Of a DNA stretch of 64,000 nt, positions 16,198 to 25,312 are shown piece by piece (position 1 is the first letter of the stretch; the number at the start of each line of letters is the position of its first letter). The notes below the pieces were generated by a model that made no database searches, was not told where the DNA came from, and worked only from the letters and a program-made list of their open reading frames with translations. The stretch spans positions 56,207 through 120,206 of the forward strand of contig NZ_JALKEV010000016.1 of the NCBI RefSeq assembly GCF_023017105.1. Reading direction: 5' to 3'. The translations under genes and the position numbers were made by a program. This DNA comes from Halalkalibacter sp. APA_J-10(15) (GTDB taxonomy: Bacteria > Bacillota > Bacilli > Bacillales > Bacillaceae_D).

Positions 16198-17565
16198 CTA
16201 ATTTGTCTGTACGAGTAGTGATTCGACTCTTTTTTGTACAATCCATAAACGAATGAGAAATCCGACTGCTGCACAGGTTAAGCCTATTGTAATTCCAATC
16301 CAAAAGCCGAATGGACCTAAATTAGTATTCGCAGCTAATATGTACCCTACTGGCATACCAATCAACCAATACGAAATAAAGGCCGTAATAAAAGGTACTT
16401 TTACATCTTTATAACCTCTTAATACACCTTGTAGACCAGATTGTGCAGCGTCGGATAGCTGATAAAAAATAGCGATAATAAAGAATTGTCCCGCTATTTT
16501 CACAACATTATAATCAGATGTGTATAAATAGGAAATTGGCTCCCTGAATAAATAAAGGAAAATAGCACCAAATGCTAAGATAAGCATTCCTCCCCATACG
16601 CCGAGGTAGCCATATTGTTTGGCATTTCTTATTTGTCCTCCACCAACTGAGAAACCAACTACGATTGTTAGCGCCATCGAAATGCTTAAAGGAATCATAA
16701 AAATAAGCGAAGTAAAGCTTAAAGCAATTTGATGAGCTGCAACGGTGACGGTTGAAAACATTATTCCCATTAGAAGTGTTACGACAGCAAAGATACTTGC
16801 CTCAAAAAAAATAGACAAGCCAATAGGAACTCCAATAGCTAATTGTTCCTTCCAAGCTAGTAGCGATGGTTTAGCCCATTGAACAAACAAGCGATAATGA
16901 CGTAAGGCATCTACTTTAAAAGTTGTCCAAATGCTAAATAGCAAAATAATCCAATACGTAACAGCCGTTGCATAACCAGCTCCAATCCCTCCTAATGCTG
17001 GTAGTCCAAACTTTCCAAATATAAATCCATAATTTAAAAGGACATTAAATGGAACAGCTAGTACTGTAATGAACATTGTAAGCCTCGTAAATCCTTGTGC
17101 GTCAAAGAAATAGCGTAAAACACTTGAAGCAAATAACGGTAAAATACCAATCGATAATCCGATTAAATAATGATAGGCAATATAATAAACATCTGGCTCT
17201 AAGTTCATAATCGCTAGTATCGGTTTTAAAAATAGAGCTCCCAATACGATAATCAATATAGCTAATAGTCCTGACACATATAATGATTGTGTAACAGAAC
17301 CAGCAATTTCATCTCGTTTTCCCTTTCCTATTAAATAAGCAATAATTGGTGTCACGGCAAGTAATATCCCGTTAATACCCGAAAAGACTGGCAACCATAA
17401 GCTAGAACCGATTGCGACACCTGCTAAATCGTCAGTGCCAACACGCCCAGACATCATTGTATCTACTAAATTCATGGCATATAAGCTTACTTGTGTGACC
17501 ATAATTGGCCAAAGAATTTGTAATAATAACGAGCATTTCTCTTTCCAATTCTTGGCATGATACAT
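16198..17565 (-). CDS. MATE-family multidrug efflux transporter (NorM type)
   Basis: This 455-residue protein has 12 membrane helices arranged as two repeats of six, as in MATE exporters. Helix 1 contains PIMVTQVSLYAMNLVDTMMSGR, the first half (IMVTQVSLYAMNLVDT) being the family hallmark, and SSLWLPVFSGINGILLAVTP follows. The second half has an equivalent GVPIGLSIFFEASIFAV. These proteins expel cationic drugs using a sodium or proton gradient; the NorM-like sequence favours sodium or proton coupling but does not decide it. The ATG follows GGAGG. It is monocistronic and divergent from the HPr-like gene, across a 387-bp region. Confidence 0.93.
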   Translation of the reverse strand: MYHAKNWKEKCSLLLQILWPIMVTQVSLYAMNLVDTMMSGRVGTDDLAGVAIGSSLWLPVFSGINGILLAVTPIIAYLIGKGKRDEIAGSVTQSLYVSGLLAILIIVLGALFLKPILAIMNLEPDVYYIAYHYLIGLSIGILPLFASSVLRYFFDAQGFTRLTMFITVLAVPFNVLLNYGFIFGKFGLPALGGIGAGYATAVTYWIILLFSIWTTFKVDALRHYRLFVQWAKPSLLAWKEQLAIGVPIGLSIFFEASIFAVVTLLMGIMFSTVTVAAHQIALSFTSLIFMIPLSISMALTIVVGFSVGGGQIRNAKQYGYLGVWGGMLILAFGAIFLYLFREPISYLYTSDYNVVKIAGQFFIIAIFYQLSDAAQSGLQGVLRGYKDVKVPFITAFISYWLIGMPVGYILAANTNLGPFGFWIGITIGLTCAAVGFLIRLWIVQKRVESLLVQTN

Positions 17566-17952
17566 AGCTTAACCTCCAAACTGTTGAATGTTCATTAGGA
17601 TATTGTCTACTTTTAGACGAGCTATGTCTAGTCTTTTGCCCAAAGACTGAATTTTTTATTTATTACAACAAAACTTTTTATTATACTTTAGTACAATTGT
17701 AATAGAGATAAAAATAAACGAGTGGCCATTCGTATACTCGTCTGTTTTAACACCTTATTAATTTGTATGAAAATAAATTATTTTCATTTAAAGAAGAATT
17801 TCTATGACTCTATTGACAACGTTTACATGATTCGTTTTAATTAAGTTGTTAAGGGTTAAACGATACAAATTTTTTTTATTATTGAAAAGGTCCAAACGAA
17901 TAACGCTTAACCTATAGTATAATAAGAGAAAATAAAAAGGAGAGTGACAAAC
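17566..17952. other. Divergent intergenic region between the MATE and HPr-like genes
   Basis: This 387-bp stretch is strongly AT-rich and holds no convincing open frame. It contains the start region of the MATE exporter on the minus strand, a perfect cre site at 17814-17828, and an AT-rich leader before the HPr-like gene with a TATAAT at about 17917. No riboswitch motif was seen. Confidence 0.6.
17814..17828 (+). promoter_or_regulatory. Perfect cre site overlapping a -35 hexamer upstream of the HPr-like gene
   Basis: Read on the minus strand the site is ATGTAAACGTTGTCA, a full match to WTGNAANCGNWNNCW. It overlaps TTGACA (17813-17818), which is followed after 17 bases by TTTAAT, a plausible sigma-A promoter reading toward the HPr-like gene. 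CcpA binding there would repress. Confidence 0.6.
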
Positions 17953-18198
17953 ATGCGTGTGAAAGTATTAAAACCAATTTTTGCTGAAACTGCCACAACA
18001 TTAGTGAACACTGCAAGTGCATTTCCTGAAACGATCTTAATTAAAAAGGACCATTGGGTAATTGATGCAAAAAGCTTGTTAGGACTTTTAGCTGTATCGT
18101 TACAGCCTGATCAAGAGGTTGATATCGAAATCCGCGAAGGTGATAACGAGGAAGCTTTTACAGCTTTATTAAATACTGGCTTATTCGAAAAGAAATAA
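17953..18198 (+). CDS. HPr-family protein lacking the catalytic histidine
   Basis: The ATG at 17953 lies ten bases after AAGGAG; the in-frame GTG at 17944 is too close to it. The 81-residue product aligns over its whole length with HPr. The EI-phosphorylated His15 position is Phe10 here (PIFAETAT against GIHARPAT), and the following Arg17 and Pro18 are also lost. The regulatory serine is kept as Ser41 (DAKSLLGLL). This pattern, loss of His with retention of Ser, resembles Crh, which has Gln in place of His. It therefore probably cannot carry sugar-transport phosphate but might be a target of HPr kinase and a CcpA partner. That role is inference. A perfect cre site lies upstream. Confidence 0.85.
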   Translation: MRVKVLKPIFAETATTLVNTASAFPETILIKKDHWVIDAKSLLGLLAVSLQPDQEVDIEIREGDNEEAFTALLNTGLFEKK

Positions 18199-18248
18199 TT
18201 TAATACTACGTGTGACTTCAAATATTTTTTCTGTAAGTCTATGTAACA

Positions 18249-18321
18249 AAGATTCCTATGATGATTTTCAGTTTTAAAAAGGTAATTTGCACCCTTTTTT
18301 ATGATTTTTCATAGGAATCTT
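18249..18321. terminator. Long inverted repeat between convergent genes
   Basis: AAGATTCCTATGA pairs perfectly with TCATAGGAATCTT across a 47-base loop that includes a run of six T. It lies between the HPr-like gene and the convergent oxidoreductase gene and probably terminates both. Confidence 0.6.
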
Positions 18322-18328
18322 CTTCTTT

Positions 18329-19462
18329 TCATATTGAGCCATTAGTCTCGTCAATGACAGTCTCACTTAAATAATATTGCTCTACATCCACCGTCGTTTC
18401 CTTCTCTTGAACGTATTGGGCTAGCTCAGAACCTAAAAATGGACCTGCCGTCAACCCAGTCGCACCTAAACCATTTCCCGCATAGAGACCTCGAAATTGC
18501 TTAACGTCGCCAAACACTGGCAAAAAATCTGGAACGACTGGGCGAAAACCAATTTTAGTTTCTAACAAATGACTATCAAGTAACTGTGGAGTCACTTCCT
18601 CTAAGACGTTCAAAAGTTCATTCTGCCCTTTCGTGGATATGATCGGTTCGTAATTGTTGCTATCTTCATATGTGCTGCCGACAACGACGCGTCCATCTTG
18701 AAAGCCTAGTATGTATTTACTTGTTGGTGTGATAATAACAGGCCACTGGTCTACTTCTGTATGAGAAAACTTCAAATGAACAATTTGAGCACGTTGCGGT
18801 TTCACTTGAAATGACAGACCTAACGGCTTTAACAGCTCTCTCGCCCATGCCCCTGCTGTAACAATTACTTTATCACAGTACGTCACTTCATCATTCACCT
18901 TTACACCTGTCACAACATTATCTTTAGTTAAAATAGAACCATCACCCTCAATAAATTGAGCGCCATATTGAATGGCTCCATTAACAAGTGCCTGACATAC
19001 TTCTTTTCCATTTACACGAGCTGCTCCACTAATAAATAATCCATTATAGGAATCATTTAAGAAAGGAAATAATCTCTTCAATTCGTTTGAATGAAGCATC
19101 TGAATATTACCAATTTCTGGAGCATCCGCTTTTTTTAGAAGAACACGCTCTCTCATTTTCTCTAATTTATTTAAGTCGGTATGAACACTTATTGCCCCAA
19201 CTTGCTCATAACCTGTATTTAACACACCTAATTGCTGTAATTCTGGAATTAATGTGCGGTAAAAACGTGCTCCTCGTCGTACGAGCTCGTACCATCTTTG
19301 ATTACGTCTTTGCGATAGCCATGGACAAATAATACCAGCTCCTGCATCCGTTGCCTTACCGATATCGTCTCGGTCAACCATAATGACATCAACACCAGAT
19401 TTAGCTAAATGATACGCAGTCGAAGCGCCTAAAATACCTGTACCAATAACACCAACCTTCAT
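18329..19462 (-). CDS. DadA/ThiO-type FAD-dependent D-amino acid (glycine) oxidase
   Basis: This 377-residue flavoprotein starts with a dinucleotide-binding fold (GVIGTGILGASTAYHLAKSG, then VDRDDIGKATDAGAGIICPW). Later family features are KVIVTAGAWARELL, ILGFQDGRVVVGSTYED and the C-terminal GLYAGNGLGATGLTAGP loop that binds FAD. Members of this DAO family oxidise glycine, sarcosine or D-amino acids, giving imino acids and reduced flavin. The substrate is not clear; no thiamine genes are adjacent. The ATG follows AGGTGAGAAG. It is a single gene and ends near the inverted repeat shared with the HPr-like gene. Confidence 0.9.
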   Translation of the reverse strand: MKVGVIGTGILGASTAYHLAKSGVDVIMVDRDDIGKATDAGAGIICPWLSQRRNQRWYELVRRGARFYRTLIPELQQLGVLNTGYEQVGAISVHTDLNKLEKMRERVLLKKADAPEIGNIQMLHSNELKRLFPFLNDSYNGLFISGAARVNGKEVCQALVNGAIQYGAQFIEGDGSILTKDNVVTGVKVNDEVTYCDKVIVTAGAWARELLKPLGLSFQVKPQRAQIVHLKFSHTEVDQWPVIITPTSKYILGFQDGRVVVGSTYEDSNNYEPIISTKGQNELLNVLEEVTPQLLDSHLLETKIGFRPVVPDFLPVFGDVKQFRGLYAGNGLGATGLTAGPFLGSELAQYVQEKETTVDVEQYYLSETVIDETNGSI

Positions 19463-19520
19463 CTTCTCACCTTTTTCCTTTTTCGGACATTAGACAACCA
19501 TTTCACGAGCCATTTAGAAT

Positions 19521-19565
19521 GAGAAAAGAGTGTAACAACAATAACTCATGTTACACTCTTTTCTC
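19521..19565 (-). terminator. Terminator of the aldo/keto reductase gene
   Basis: GAGAAAAGAGTGTAACA pairs perfectly over 17 bp with its complement across an 11-base loop, just past the minus-strand stop. It is among the most stable hairpins in the window. Confidence 0.85.
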
Positions 19566-19573
19566 AATTAAAC

Positions 19574-20413
19574 TTATTCAAATCCTACCATAAATTCATC
19601 TGGATTTGGACCAATTCGTTCATCCTTATTTAAGTCGTTAATGATCTTCATATCATTTGCAGAAAGTTCAAAATCAAAAATGGCAGCATTTGCTATAATA
19701 CGTGATTCCTTAACTGATTTAGGAATGGTTACAACACCATTTTGTAAATCCCATCTTAAAATCACCTGCGCCACGGTTTTATTATATTTATTCGCAATCT
19801 CGTTCAAGGTAGGGTCCGCTAACAATTGTCCTTGCTTCAATGGAGACCACGCCTCAAGTTGAATATTCTCTTGTTCACAATATTCTCTTAACTCAAGTTG
19901 AGCTAAATGAGGATGATATTCTACTTGATTAACCATCGGCTTAATTTCCGCGTCACTTATTAAATCCTTTAAATGATGGACTTGAAAATTACTAACGCCA
20001 ATTGCCCGAATGCGTCCAGCTTTGTAAAGCTTTTCTAACGCCTTCCATGTTTCTTTGTATTTATCTTTTCCTGGCCAATGAATTAAATACAAATCTAAAT
20101 AATCTAATTTTAATTTATTTAGTGTTTCATCAAAAGCATGTAAAGTCTCTTCGTATCCTTGATTTGAATTCCACACTTTAGAAGTAACAAATAACTCATC
20201 TCGTGGTATGCCTGAATCTTCAATACCTCGGCCTACGCCTTCTTCGTTTTTATATACGGCAGCTGTATCTATACTACGATAACCGTGTTGAATAGCCGCT
20301 TTTACTACTTCTACAACTTCTGTACCCTCTTCGACTTTAAATACACCCAAACCAAACCAAGGCATTTTGACACCGTTATGTAACGTCGTTGTATCCTGCA
20401 AGCTTTTTGGCAT
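19574..20413 (-). CDS. Aldo/keto reductase (YvgN/glyoxal-reductase type)
   Basis: This 279-residue TIM-barrel enzyme has the AKR catalytic tetrad: Asp49, Tyr54 (DTAAVYKNEEGVG), Lys79 (VTSKVWN) and His112 (YLIHWPG). The NADPH-binding loop is IPKSVKESRI. Its closest style is the Bacillus YvgN and YtbE group, which reduces glyoxal, methylglyoxal and other carbonyls with NADPH. The gene starts with ATG after TAAGGAGG. It is monocistronic, so the physiological substrate cannot be read from context; carbonyl detoxification is the best guess. Confidence 0.94.
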   Translation of the reverse strand: MPKSLQDTTTLHNGVKMPWFGLGVFKVEEGTEVVEVVKAAIQHGYRSIDTAAVYKNEEGVGRGIEDSGIPRDELFVTSKVWNSNQGYEETLHAFDETLNKLKLDYLDLYLIHWPGKDKYKETWKALEKLYKAGRIRAIGVSNFQVHHLKDLISDAEIKPMVNQVEYHPHLAQLELREYCEQENIQLEAWSPLKQGQLLADPTLNEIANKYNKTVAQVILRWDLQNGVVTIPKSVKESRIIANAAIFDFELSANDMKIINDLNKDERIGPNPDEFMVGFE

Positions 20414-20537
20414 AATCGTTCCTCCTTAAACAAAATTATAAATGAACCTTTCATATATTATCTAAACATAATTTCAATAAAAAACTCAACAAATATGATT
20501 AAGAACACCTTTAAAATCAATGAATGACTTCTAAGAA

Positions 20538-20790
20538 TTAATCATCCCGCTCTACACTTAATATGTCTCCTGTATCTCTGCAGTTAAAGCTAGTTTTGTT
20601 CGCAACACTTCCATCCCACTTAATGTAGGCAGCATAAAGTCTAATAAGATCAGAGGCCATGACTGTTCCTCAACTCGACTCAAAGCCATTATTACGTCCA
20701 TAAAAATAGTTGTTTCATACCTCTCATGCTCTAGTTCAAGCTGAAGTACTTTGAGATATTTTTTCATCCTCGACAAATAAAATACGTCCC
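20538..20790 (-). pseudogene. Remnant of an OmpR-type response regulator
   Basis: On the minus strand ILFVEDEK lies at the start in one frame, followed after a one-base deletion by VLQLELEHERYETT, then PLILLDFMLPTLSGMEVLRT in the next frame. The sequence continues with LTARDTGDILSVERDD in the third frame before a stop. These are the receiver-domain parts of a response regulator (acidic pocket, phosphorylated Asp in LLDFMLP, LTARD loop) with frameshifts and deletions, and no DNA-binding domain follows. No histidine kinase gene remains nearby. This is a dead gene, not a short protein. Confidence 0.8.
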
Positions 20791-20868
20791 TTATTCAATC
20801 ATGACAGGCCACACAAAGTGATTCAAAAGATTTAAAAATAAGCCTCATATAGACTTCTGATCGCTGTT

Positions 20869-21759
20869 CTATAAAGTTATCATGCCCTTAATCGTCGTAA
20901 CAGCAGAACCTCCAACCTTTACCTGTATATGGCCTGCTCGTTTTGTTATTGTTGCCAATACAGTACCCGGTCGATTCATCGAATTCCCTTGTATTATGCG
21001 ATATTGTTTAGATTCTCTTAATTGACCTTCCATATATAAATAACCGATTAAAGCACCATTAGCCGAACCTGTAACTGGATCTTCATTTACACCAACAGCT
21101 GGAGCAAAATCACGTGTGTAAATATCGACATTATGGTCATTTGTATGCCGTGTGAATAAATGATTTGTGACAATTCCAAAATCCTTGTTCCACATTTTTA
21201 AATCTTCGAATAAAGGAGATGCTTGATCAATAGAAGCTTGGTTCTTCATCGGAACAACTAAGTGCCAATTTCCCGTATAAGCTAATTTTATTGGTAATTG
21301 TAAATCGAAATCCGTAACAGTAACACCCAGCATACTCGCTAAATGATCATTTTCTATATCCACTTGTTTAACTTTTGGCTCCACTTGTGTCATGATCATC
21401 AATAAATGATCTTCTTTTTGTTTAATTTCCACCGGAACACTTCCAACATTTGTTGCAAACGTCACAACAGCTGAACTTGACTTTAAATCGAACTTCTGAG
21501 CTATAACCCAAGCTGCTGCTAACGTTGCATGTCCACAAAAATCAACTTCGCAAAAAGGGGTGAAAAATTTGATCTGATAATCCGACTGATCAAGTTTACT
21601 GGAAAAAAGAAATGCCGTTTCTGAAAGGTTCATTTCATTAGCAATCTGTTGCATTTCGCTACTCGTTAACCCTTCAGCATTCGGAACGACACCGGCCGGA
21701 TTACCACTAAAAGCTTGGTCTGTAAATGTATCAATATGAAATATATGATAATTCCTCAT
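20869..21759 (-). CDS. PhzF-family isomerase/epimerase
   Basis: This 296-residue enzyme has two duplicated beta-barrel halves. The family signatures are FTDQAFSGNPAGVV near the N-terminus, the catalytic Glu47 in NLSETAFLF, FCGHATLAAAWV and the C-terminal GVNEDPVTGSANGALIGYL. PhzF proteins catalyse proton shifts on small carboxylic acids; phenazine synthesis is the namesake, but no phenazine genes are here. In Bacillus the substrate is usually unknown (the YddE-like class). The ATG follows GGGGGAGATG. It is a single gene. Confidence 0.92.
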   Translation of the reverse strand: MRNYHIFHIDTFTDQAFSGNPAGVVPNAEGLTSSEMQQIANEMNLSETAFLFSSKLDQSDYQIKFFTPFCEVDFCGHATLAAAWVIAQKFDLKSSSAVVTFATNVGSVPVEIKQKEDHLLMIMTQVEPKVKQVDIENDHLASMLGVTVTDFDLQLPIKLAYTGNWHLVVPMKNQASIDQASPLFEDLKMWNKDFGIVTNHLFTRHTNDHNVDIYTRDFAPAVGVNEDPVTGSANGALIGYLYMEGQLRESKQYRIIQGNSMNRPGTVLATITKRAGHIQVKVGGSAVTTIKGMITL

Positions 21760-21832
21760 TGTTCATCTCCCCCTTTTTCTATTCATTATTGTCTGAATCA
21801 TTATATGAAGCAATAGAAATAGTTTCTCTAAT

Positions 21833-21874
21833 GGAAAAGCCCTAAAAAGAAATTCATTCTTTTAGGGCTTTTCC
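21833..21874 (-). terminator. Terminator of the hexuronate operon
   Basis: GGAAAAGCCCTAAAAAGAA pairs with TTCTTTTAGGGCTTTTCC across a very short loop, downstream of the SDR gene that ends at 21912. It may also stop transcription of neighbouring genes. Confidence 0.8.
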
Positions 21875-21911
21875 CATTGTATATTGATAGGCTTCAGCGA
21901 AATTAGGAGAG

Positions 21912-22700
21912 TTAGAGTAAAGACTCCGCACCATCGATGTGAATAACACTTCCTGTTATATGATTAGATTGCTCTGAAGCTAAGAAAGAGACTAGATCTG
22001 CTACTTGATCGGGCGAACCTGGCTTATGTTCTAACGGCTGTGAGCCTTCAGGGTATTCAATCGGAATACGAATTTTATCTAGTTCATCGTCCTCTTTAAA
22101 CGTGTTTTCACCAATGTTTGTCTTTATTGCTCCAGGACAAACGATATTTACTCTAATTTTATAACGTGCTAATTCTAAGGCTGCCATTTTACCAAATGCA
22201 ACCTGACCTGCTTTCGAAGCACTATATGCTGACATACCAAAACCTCGATATTTTCTCGTACCATTAATAGAGCTCGTGATAATAATGCTGCCACCATCCT
22301 TCTTCATATGAGGAATGGCGTATTTGGTTGCAAGAAATGTACTTCTTAGGTTAGTCGCTAGCGTCCTATCCCAATCATTCGCGCTTAAATCTTCAATTGG
22401 CTCGACTTTACCATTTATACCAGCATTCGCATAAACAACATCTAACCTTTCCCATTGATCAATGACTGCTTGATAGCTCTCTTTCATTCGCTGCTCATCA
22501 GAAACATCCGTATCAAGTACTAAAGCGCTACCACCTACATGCTCAATTTCCTGTTTCACTTCTAACGCCTTCTCTTCCTTAATATCCACAAGCGCTACTT
22601 TCAACCCTTGTCTTGCTAATGCAATTGCACTAGCGCGGCCAATTCCTGAAGAACCTCCAGTTATTATAGCTACTTTACCTGTATTTCCTTCAGTAGACAT
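21912..22700 (-). CDS. SDR-family NAD(P)-dependent oxidoreductase, last gene of the hexuronate operon
   Basis: This 262-residue classical short-chain dehydrogenase has the cofactor motif TGGSSGIG, the NAG motif (ANAGINGK), catalytic Ser in SSINGT and YSASK (Tyr and Lys). An Asp in ALVDIKEEK after the second strand suggests NAD(H) rather than NADP(H). It lies about 90 bp downstream of kdgK on the same strand and before a strong terminator, so it is probably part of the operon. Its substrate is unknown; a sugar acid or related keto compound is plausible from context. The ATG follows TTAGGAGG. Confidence 0.88.
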   Translation of the reverse strand: MSTEGNTGKVAIITGGSSGIGRASAIALARQGLKVALVDIKEEKALEVKQEIEHVGGSALVLDTDVSDEQRMKESYQAVIDQWERLDVVYANAGINGKVEPIEDLSANDWDRTLATNLRSTFLATKYAIPHMKKDGGSIIITSSINGTRKYRGFGMSAYSASKAGQVAFGKMAALELARYKIRVNIVCPGAIKTNIGENTFKEDDELDKIRIPIEYPEGSQPLEHKPGSPDQVADLVSFLASEQSNHITGSVIHIDGAESLL

Positions 22701-22787
22701 CGTTAACCTCCTAATTGAGAACGTGATTAACTTTATCCTACCCGGATTTTACCTTTAACAAACACAGGAGTGTGGCTTAACTGACCA

Positions 22788-23801
22788 TTAGCGTTGGACG
22801 TGAAAAGCTCCAGATTGAAAGACGCTCTCTACTTCTTCTACGTTCACTTTCAACGAATCACCGAATATCGTATGCTTAATCGCAGCAGCAGCAGTAGAAA
22901 ATTCTACTTTGTATAAATCATCCTTATTGAGCAAGTAAGAATATAAGAAGCCAGCTGTGAAGGCATCACCCGCACCAACACGATCAATAATGTCGATACT
23001 ATATTTCTTAGAAAGGCTTACTTCTTCCGATGTGCCATTATACACAAGTCCTTGATAGTCATTTTTTGAGGCTGATATGACATCTCGAAATGATGAAACA
23101 ATATATTGAAAACCAAATGTTTCATTAATAGTCTTATAGATCTTTTGATAGTCTTCTATTTCTGCAACTTCTATTAACGCGTGATCTAACCCTAGGAATG
23201 TAGTAAAATCGAGAAATCCTGCGAATGCTACATCTACGTATGGGAGAACTTGTAGAAATTTACTTTTCGCTTCATTGGTTGACCATAATTTAGCTCGATA
23301 ATTAAAATCAAAGCTTACAGGGATCTTACGGCGAGCTGCTTCTTCCATAAATGCTTGTGATAGTCGAAAAGCTTGTTCACTAATACCTAATGTTATACCT
23401 GATACATGAAAAAGCTCAGCCCCATCAAAAACAGCATCCAAATCAAATTCTTCAATCTGAGCCTCTGAAATAGCAGAGTGCTTACGATCATAAACAACTT
23501 TACTCGAACGAATGGAGTAACCATTTTCAAGGAAATACGTTCCAAGTCGTTCTCCACCACGAATAATGTGAGACGTATCGACTCCATAGGCGTTAAATGA
23601 TTGAATCGCCGCGTCACCAATTGCATGTGCTGGTATTTTCGATACGAGCGATGTTTGCAAACCAAATGATTGTAATGCGACCGCAACATTCCCTTCACTT
23701 CCACCGTAAATCGCATCGAACGACTGACTTCCTGAAATACGATCATGCCCCGGAGGAGATAACCTCAACAAAATTTCTCCTAAAGTAACTACCTTTTTCA
23801 T
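22788..23801 (-). CDS. kdgK: 2-dehydro-3-deoxygluconokinase (KDG kinase)
   Basis: This 337-residue PfkB-family kinase has the N-terminal GGSEGNVAVALQSFG stretch and the C-terminal signature DRVGAGDAFTAGFLYSYL with the catalytic Asp in GAGD. It phosphorylates 2-keto-3-deoxygluconate to KDPG, the substrate of the aldolase encoded just upstream. The combination uxuA, uxuB, kdgA, kdgK identifies it better than sequence alone, since PfkB kinases vary in specificity. The ATG follows GAAGGAGG and lies 16 bp after the kdgA stop, so the genes are cotranscribed. Confidence 0.92.
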   Translation of the reverse strand: MKKVVTLGEILLRLSPPGHDRISGSQSFDAIYGGSEGNVAVALQSFGLQTSLVSKIPAHAIGDAAIQSFNAYGVDTSHIIRGGERLGTYFLENGYSIRSSKVVYDRKHSAISEAQIEEFDLDAVFDGAELFHVSGITLGISEQAFRLSQAFMEEAARRKIPVSFDFNYRAKLWSTNEAKSKFLQVLPYVDVAFAGFLDFTTFLGLDHALIEVAEIEDYQKIYKTINETFGFQYIVSSFRDVISASKNDYQGLVYNGTSEEVSLSKKYSIDIIDRVGAGDAFTAGFLYSYLLNKDDLYKVEFSTAAAAIKHTIFGDSLKVNVEEVESVFQSGAFHVQR

Positions 23802-23817
23802 TTAGCTTCCTCCTTCA

Positions 23818-24438
23818 TCAAGAACGTATTTCTTTTATTTTATTGACAAATTGTTGAGCCGTTTCAATAATGTCATTAGAACTTCCCTTCGTTAATTGGC
23901 CACCAACTCCAACCGCACACACTCCTGCTTGAATCCAATCTTGAACATTCTCTAAACTTACGCCGCCTGTTGGCATGATATCAACATGTGGTAACGGTGC
24001 CTTAATATCTTTCACAATTGCTGGTGCTGCCATTCGTCCAGGAAAGAGCTTAATGACATCAACGCCAGCCTGTAACGCATGTGTGATTTCTGTAATCGTC
24101 ATACATCCAGGCATGTACGGAACTTTATACAAATTGCATAGCTTCGCAGTCTCTTCATCAAATGCCGGTGAGACTATGAACGTTGCTCCTGCTAAAATGG
24201 CCAAACGAGCAGTTGTTGCATCTAGCACGGTTCCCGCACCAGCTAAACAACCTTCTGTACCTGATAAAGATTCAATCACATTGGAGGCATTTGGCGTTGT
24301 ATACGTCAGTTCAATGATGTTCACTCCACCTTTGACACATGCTCTAGATATCCGTTCTGCTTCCTCTGCTGAATCACCTCTTACAACTGCAACAATTCCT
24401 GCTTGCTCAATTGCTTTTAACACTTCATATTTTTTCAT
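23818..24438 (-). CDS. kdgA: KDPG/KHG aldolase
   Basis: The ATG at 24438 follows GAGGAG by about ten bases; an upstream in-frame start at 24465 has no Shine-Dalgarno. The 206-residue class-I aldolase has Glu43 (IIELTYTTPNA) and the Schiff-base Lys130 in VIKLFPG, both conserved in KDPG aldolases. It splits 2-keto-3-deoxy-6-phosphogluconate into pyruvate and glyceraldehyde-3-phosphate, the last step of this hexuronate route. It is located between uxuB and kdgK in the operon. Confidence 0.95.
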   Translation of the reverse strand: MKKYEVLKAIEQAGIVAVVRGDSAEEAERISRACVKGGVNIIELTYTTPNASNVIESLSGTEGCLAGAGTVLDATTARLAILAGATFIVSPAFDEETAKLCNLYKVPYMPGCMTITEITHALQAGVDVIKLFPGRMAAPAIVKDIKAPLPHVDIMPTGGVSLENVQDWIQAGVCAVGVGGQLTKGSSNDIIETAQQFVNKIKEIRS

Positions 24439-24457
24439 TTTCTCTATTCTCCTCTCG

Positions 24458-25312
24458 TTATACACCTGAATAGGCTAAAAATCCTCCATCTACGGGTACT
24501 GTAATACCCGTTACGAACCCTGACATATTTTCATCCGCTAGCCAGAGTAACGTTCCTAACAAATCTTCAGGCTTACCAAAGCGACGCATCGGAGTATGAC
24601 TGATAATCTTATCAGAACGAGGTGTTAATGAGCCATCTTCATTCGTTAATAGCTTCCGATTTTGCTCCGTTAAAAAGAATCCCGGAGCGATTGCATTCAC
24701 TCTAATCCCTACATCGGCCATGTGAACGGCTAGCCATTGGGTAAAGTTTTCGATACCTGCTTTAGCAGCACTATAGGCTGGCACTTTTGTCATAGGCGAA
24801 GGTGCGCTCATTGATGACATATTGATGATCGTCGCGCCAGGTTGATTCATCATTTTTTGGGCAAATACTTGCGTCGGAATAATCGTTCCAATTAAATTTA
24901 AATTAAAAACAAATTGAAATCCCTCAGTCGTCATATCAAAAAACGTTTTTAGCTCATGATTATTCAAATCTTCTCGCTTTAACGTTTCATTTGTCGTTGT
25001 ACCCTCTGGATGATTACCACCTGCACCGTTGATTAAGATGTCACAAACACCTAATTGACTAGATATCATCTCTTCTGCTTTTTGAACACTATCCATACTC
25101 AACACATCACATGCAATCGCTAGTGCCGTCCCACCTTCACGAACGATATCTTCTTCTACTCGTTTTCCTTTTTCTGCGGTTCTATTTAGAATCGCTACTT
25201 TAACCCCTTGTCGACCTAACTCTCTAGCCATTGCCCCGCAAAGAACTCCACTCCCACCTGTAATGACCGCTACTTTTCCTTTTAAATTTTCATTGTAAGC
25301 CAACATGAACAT
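24458..25312 (-). CDS. uxuB: SDR-type mannonate oxidoreductase (fructuronate reductase)
   Basis: This 284-residue short-chain dehydrogenase has [18 protein letters not shown] at the cofactor site, [12 protein letters not shown], catalytic Ser in [12 protein letters not shown] and YSAAK. Its C-terminal [14 protein letters not shown] is standard. The form is that of the Bacillus YjmF-like, SDR-class mannonate oxidoreductase, which is unrelated to the longer UxuB of E. coli. It interconverts fructuronate and mannonate with NAD(H). It starts at the last base of the uxuA stop (TAATG). A second ATG at 25306 is equally possible from Shine-Dalgarno spacing. The role is supported by operon position. 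Confidence 0.88.
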   Translation of the reverse strand: MFMLAYNENLKGKVAVITGGSGVLCGAMARELGRQGVKVAILNRTAEKGKRVEEDIVREGGTALAIACDVLSMDSVQKAEEMISSQLGVCDILINGAGGNHPEGTTTNETLKREDLNNHELKTFFDMTTEGFQFVFNLNLIGTIIPTQVFAQKMMNQPGATIINMSSMSAPSPMTKVPAYSAAKAGIENFTQWLAVHMADVGIRVNAIAPGFFLTEQNRKLLTNEDGSLTPRSDKIISHTPMRRFGKPEDLLGTLLWLADENMSGFVTGITVPVDGGFLAYSGV

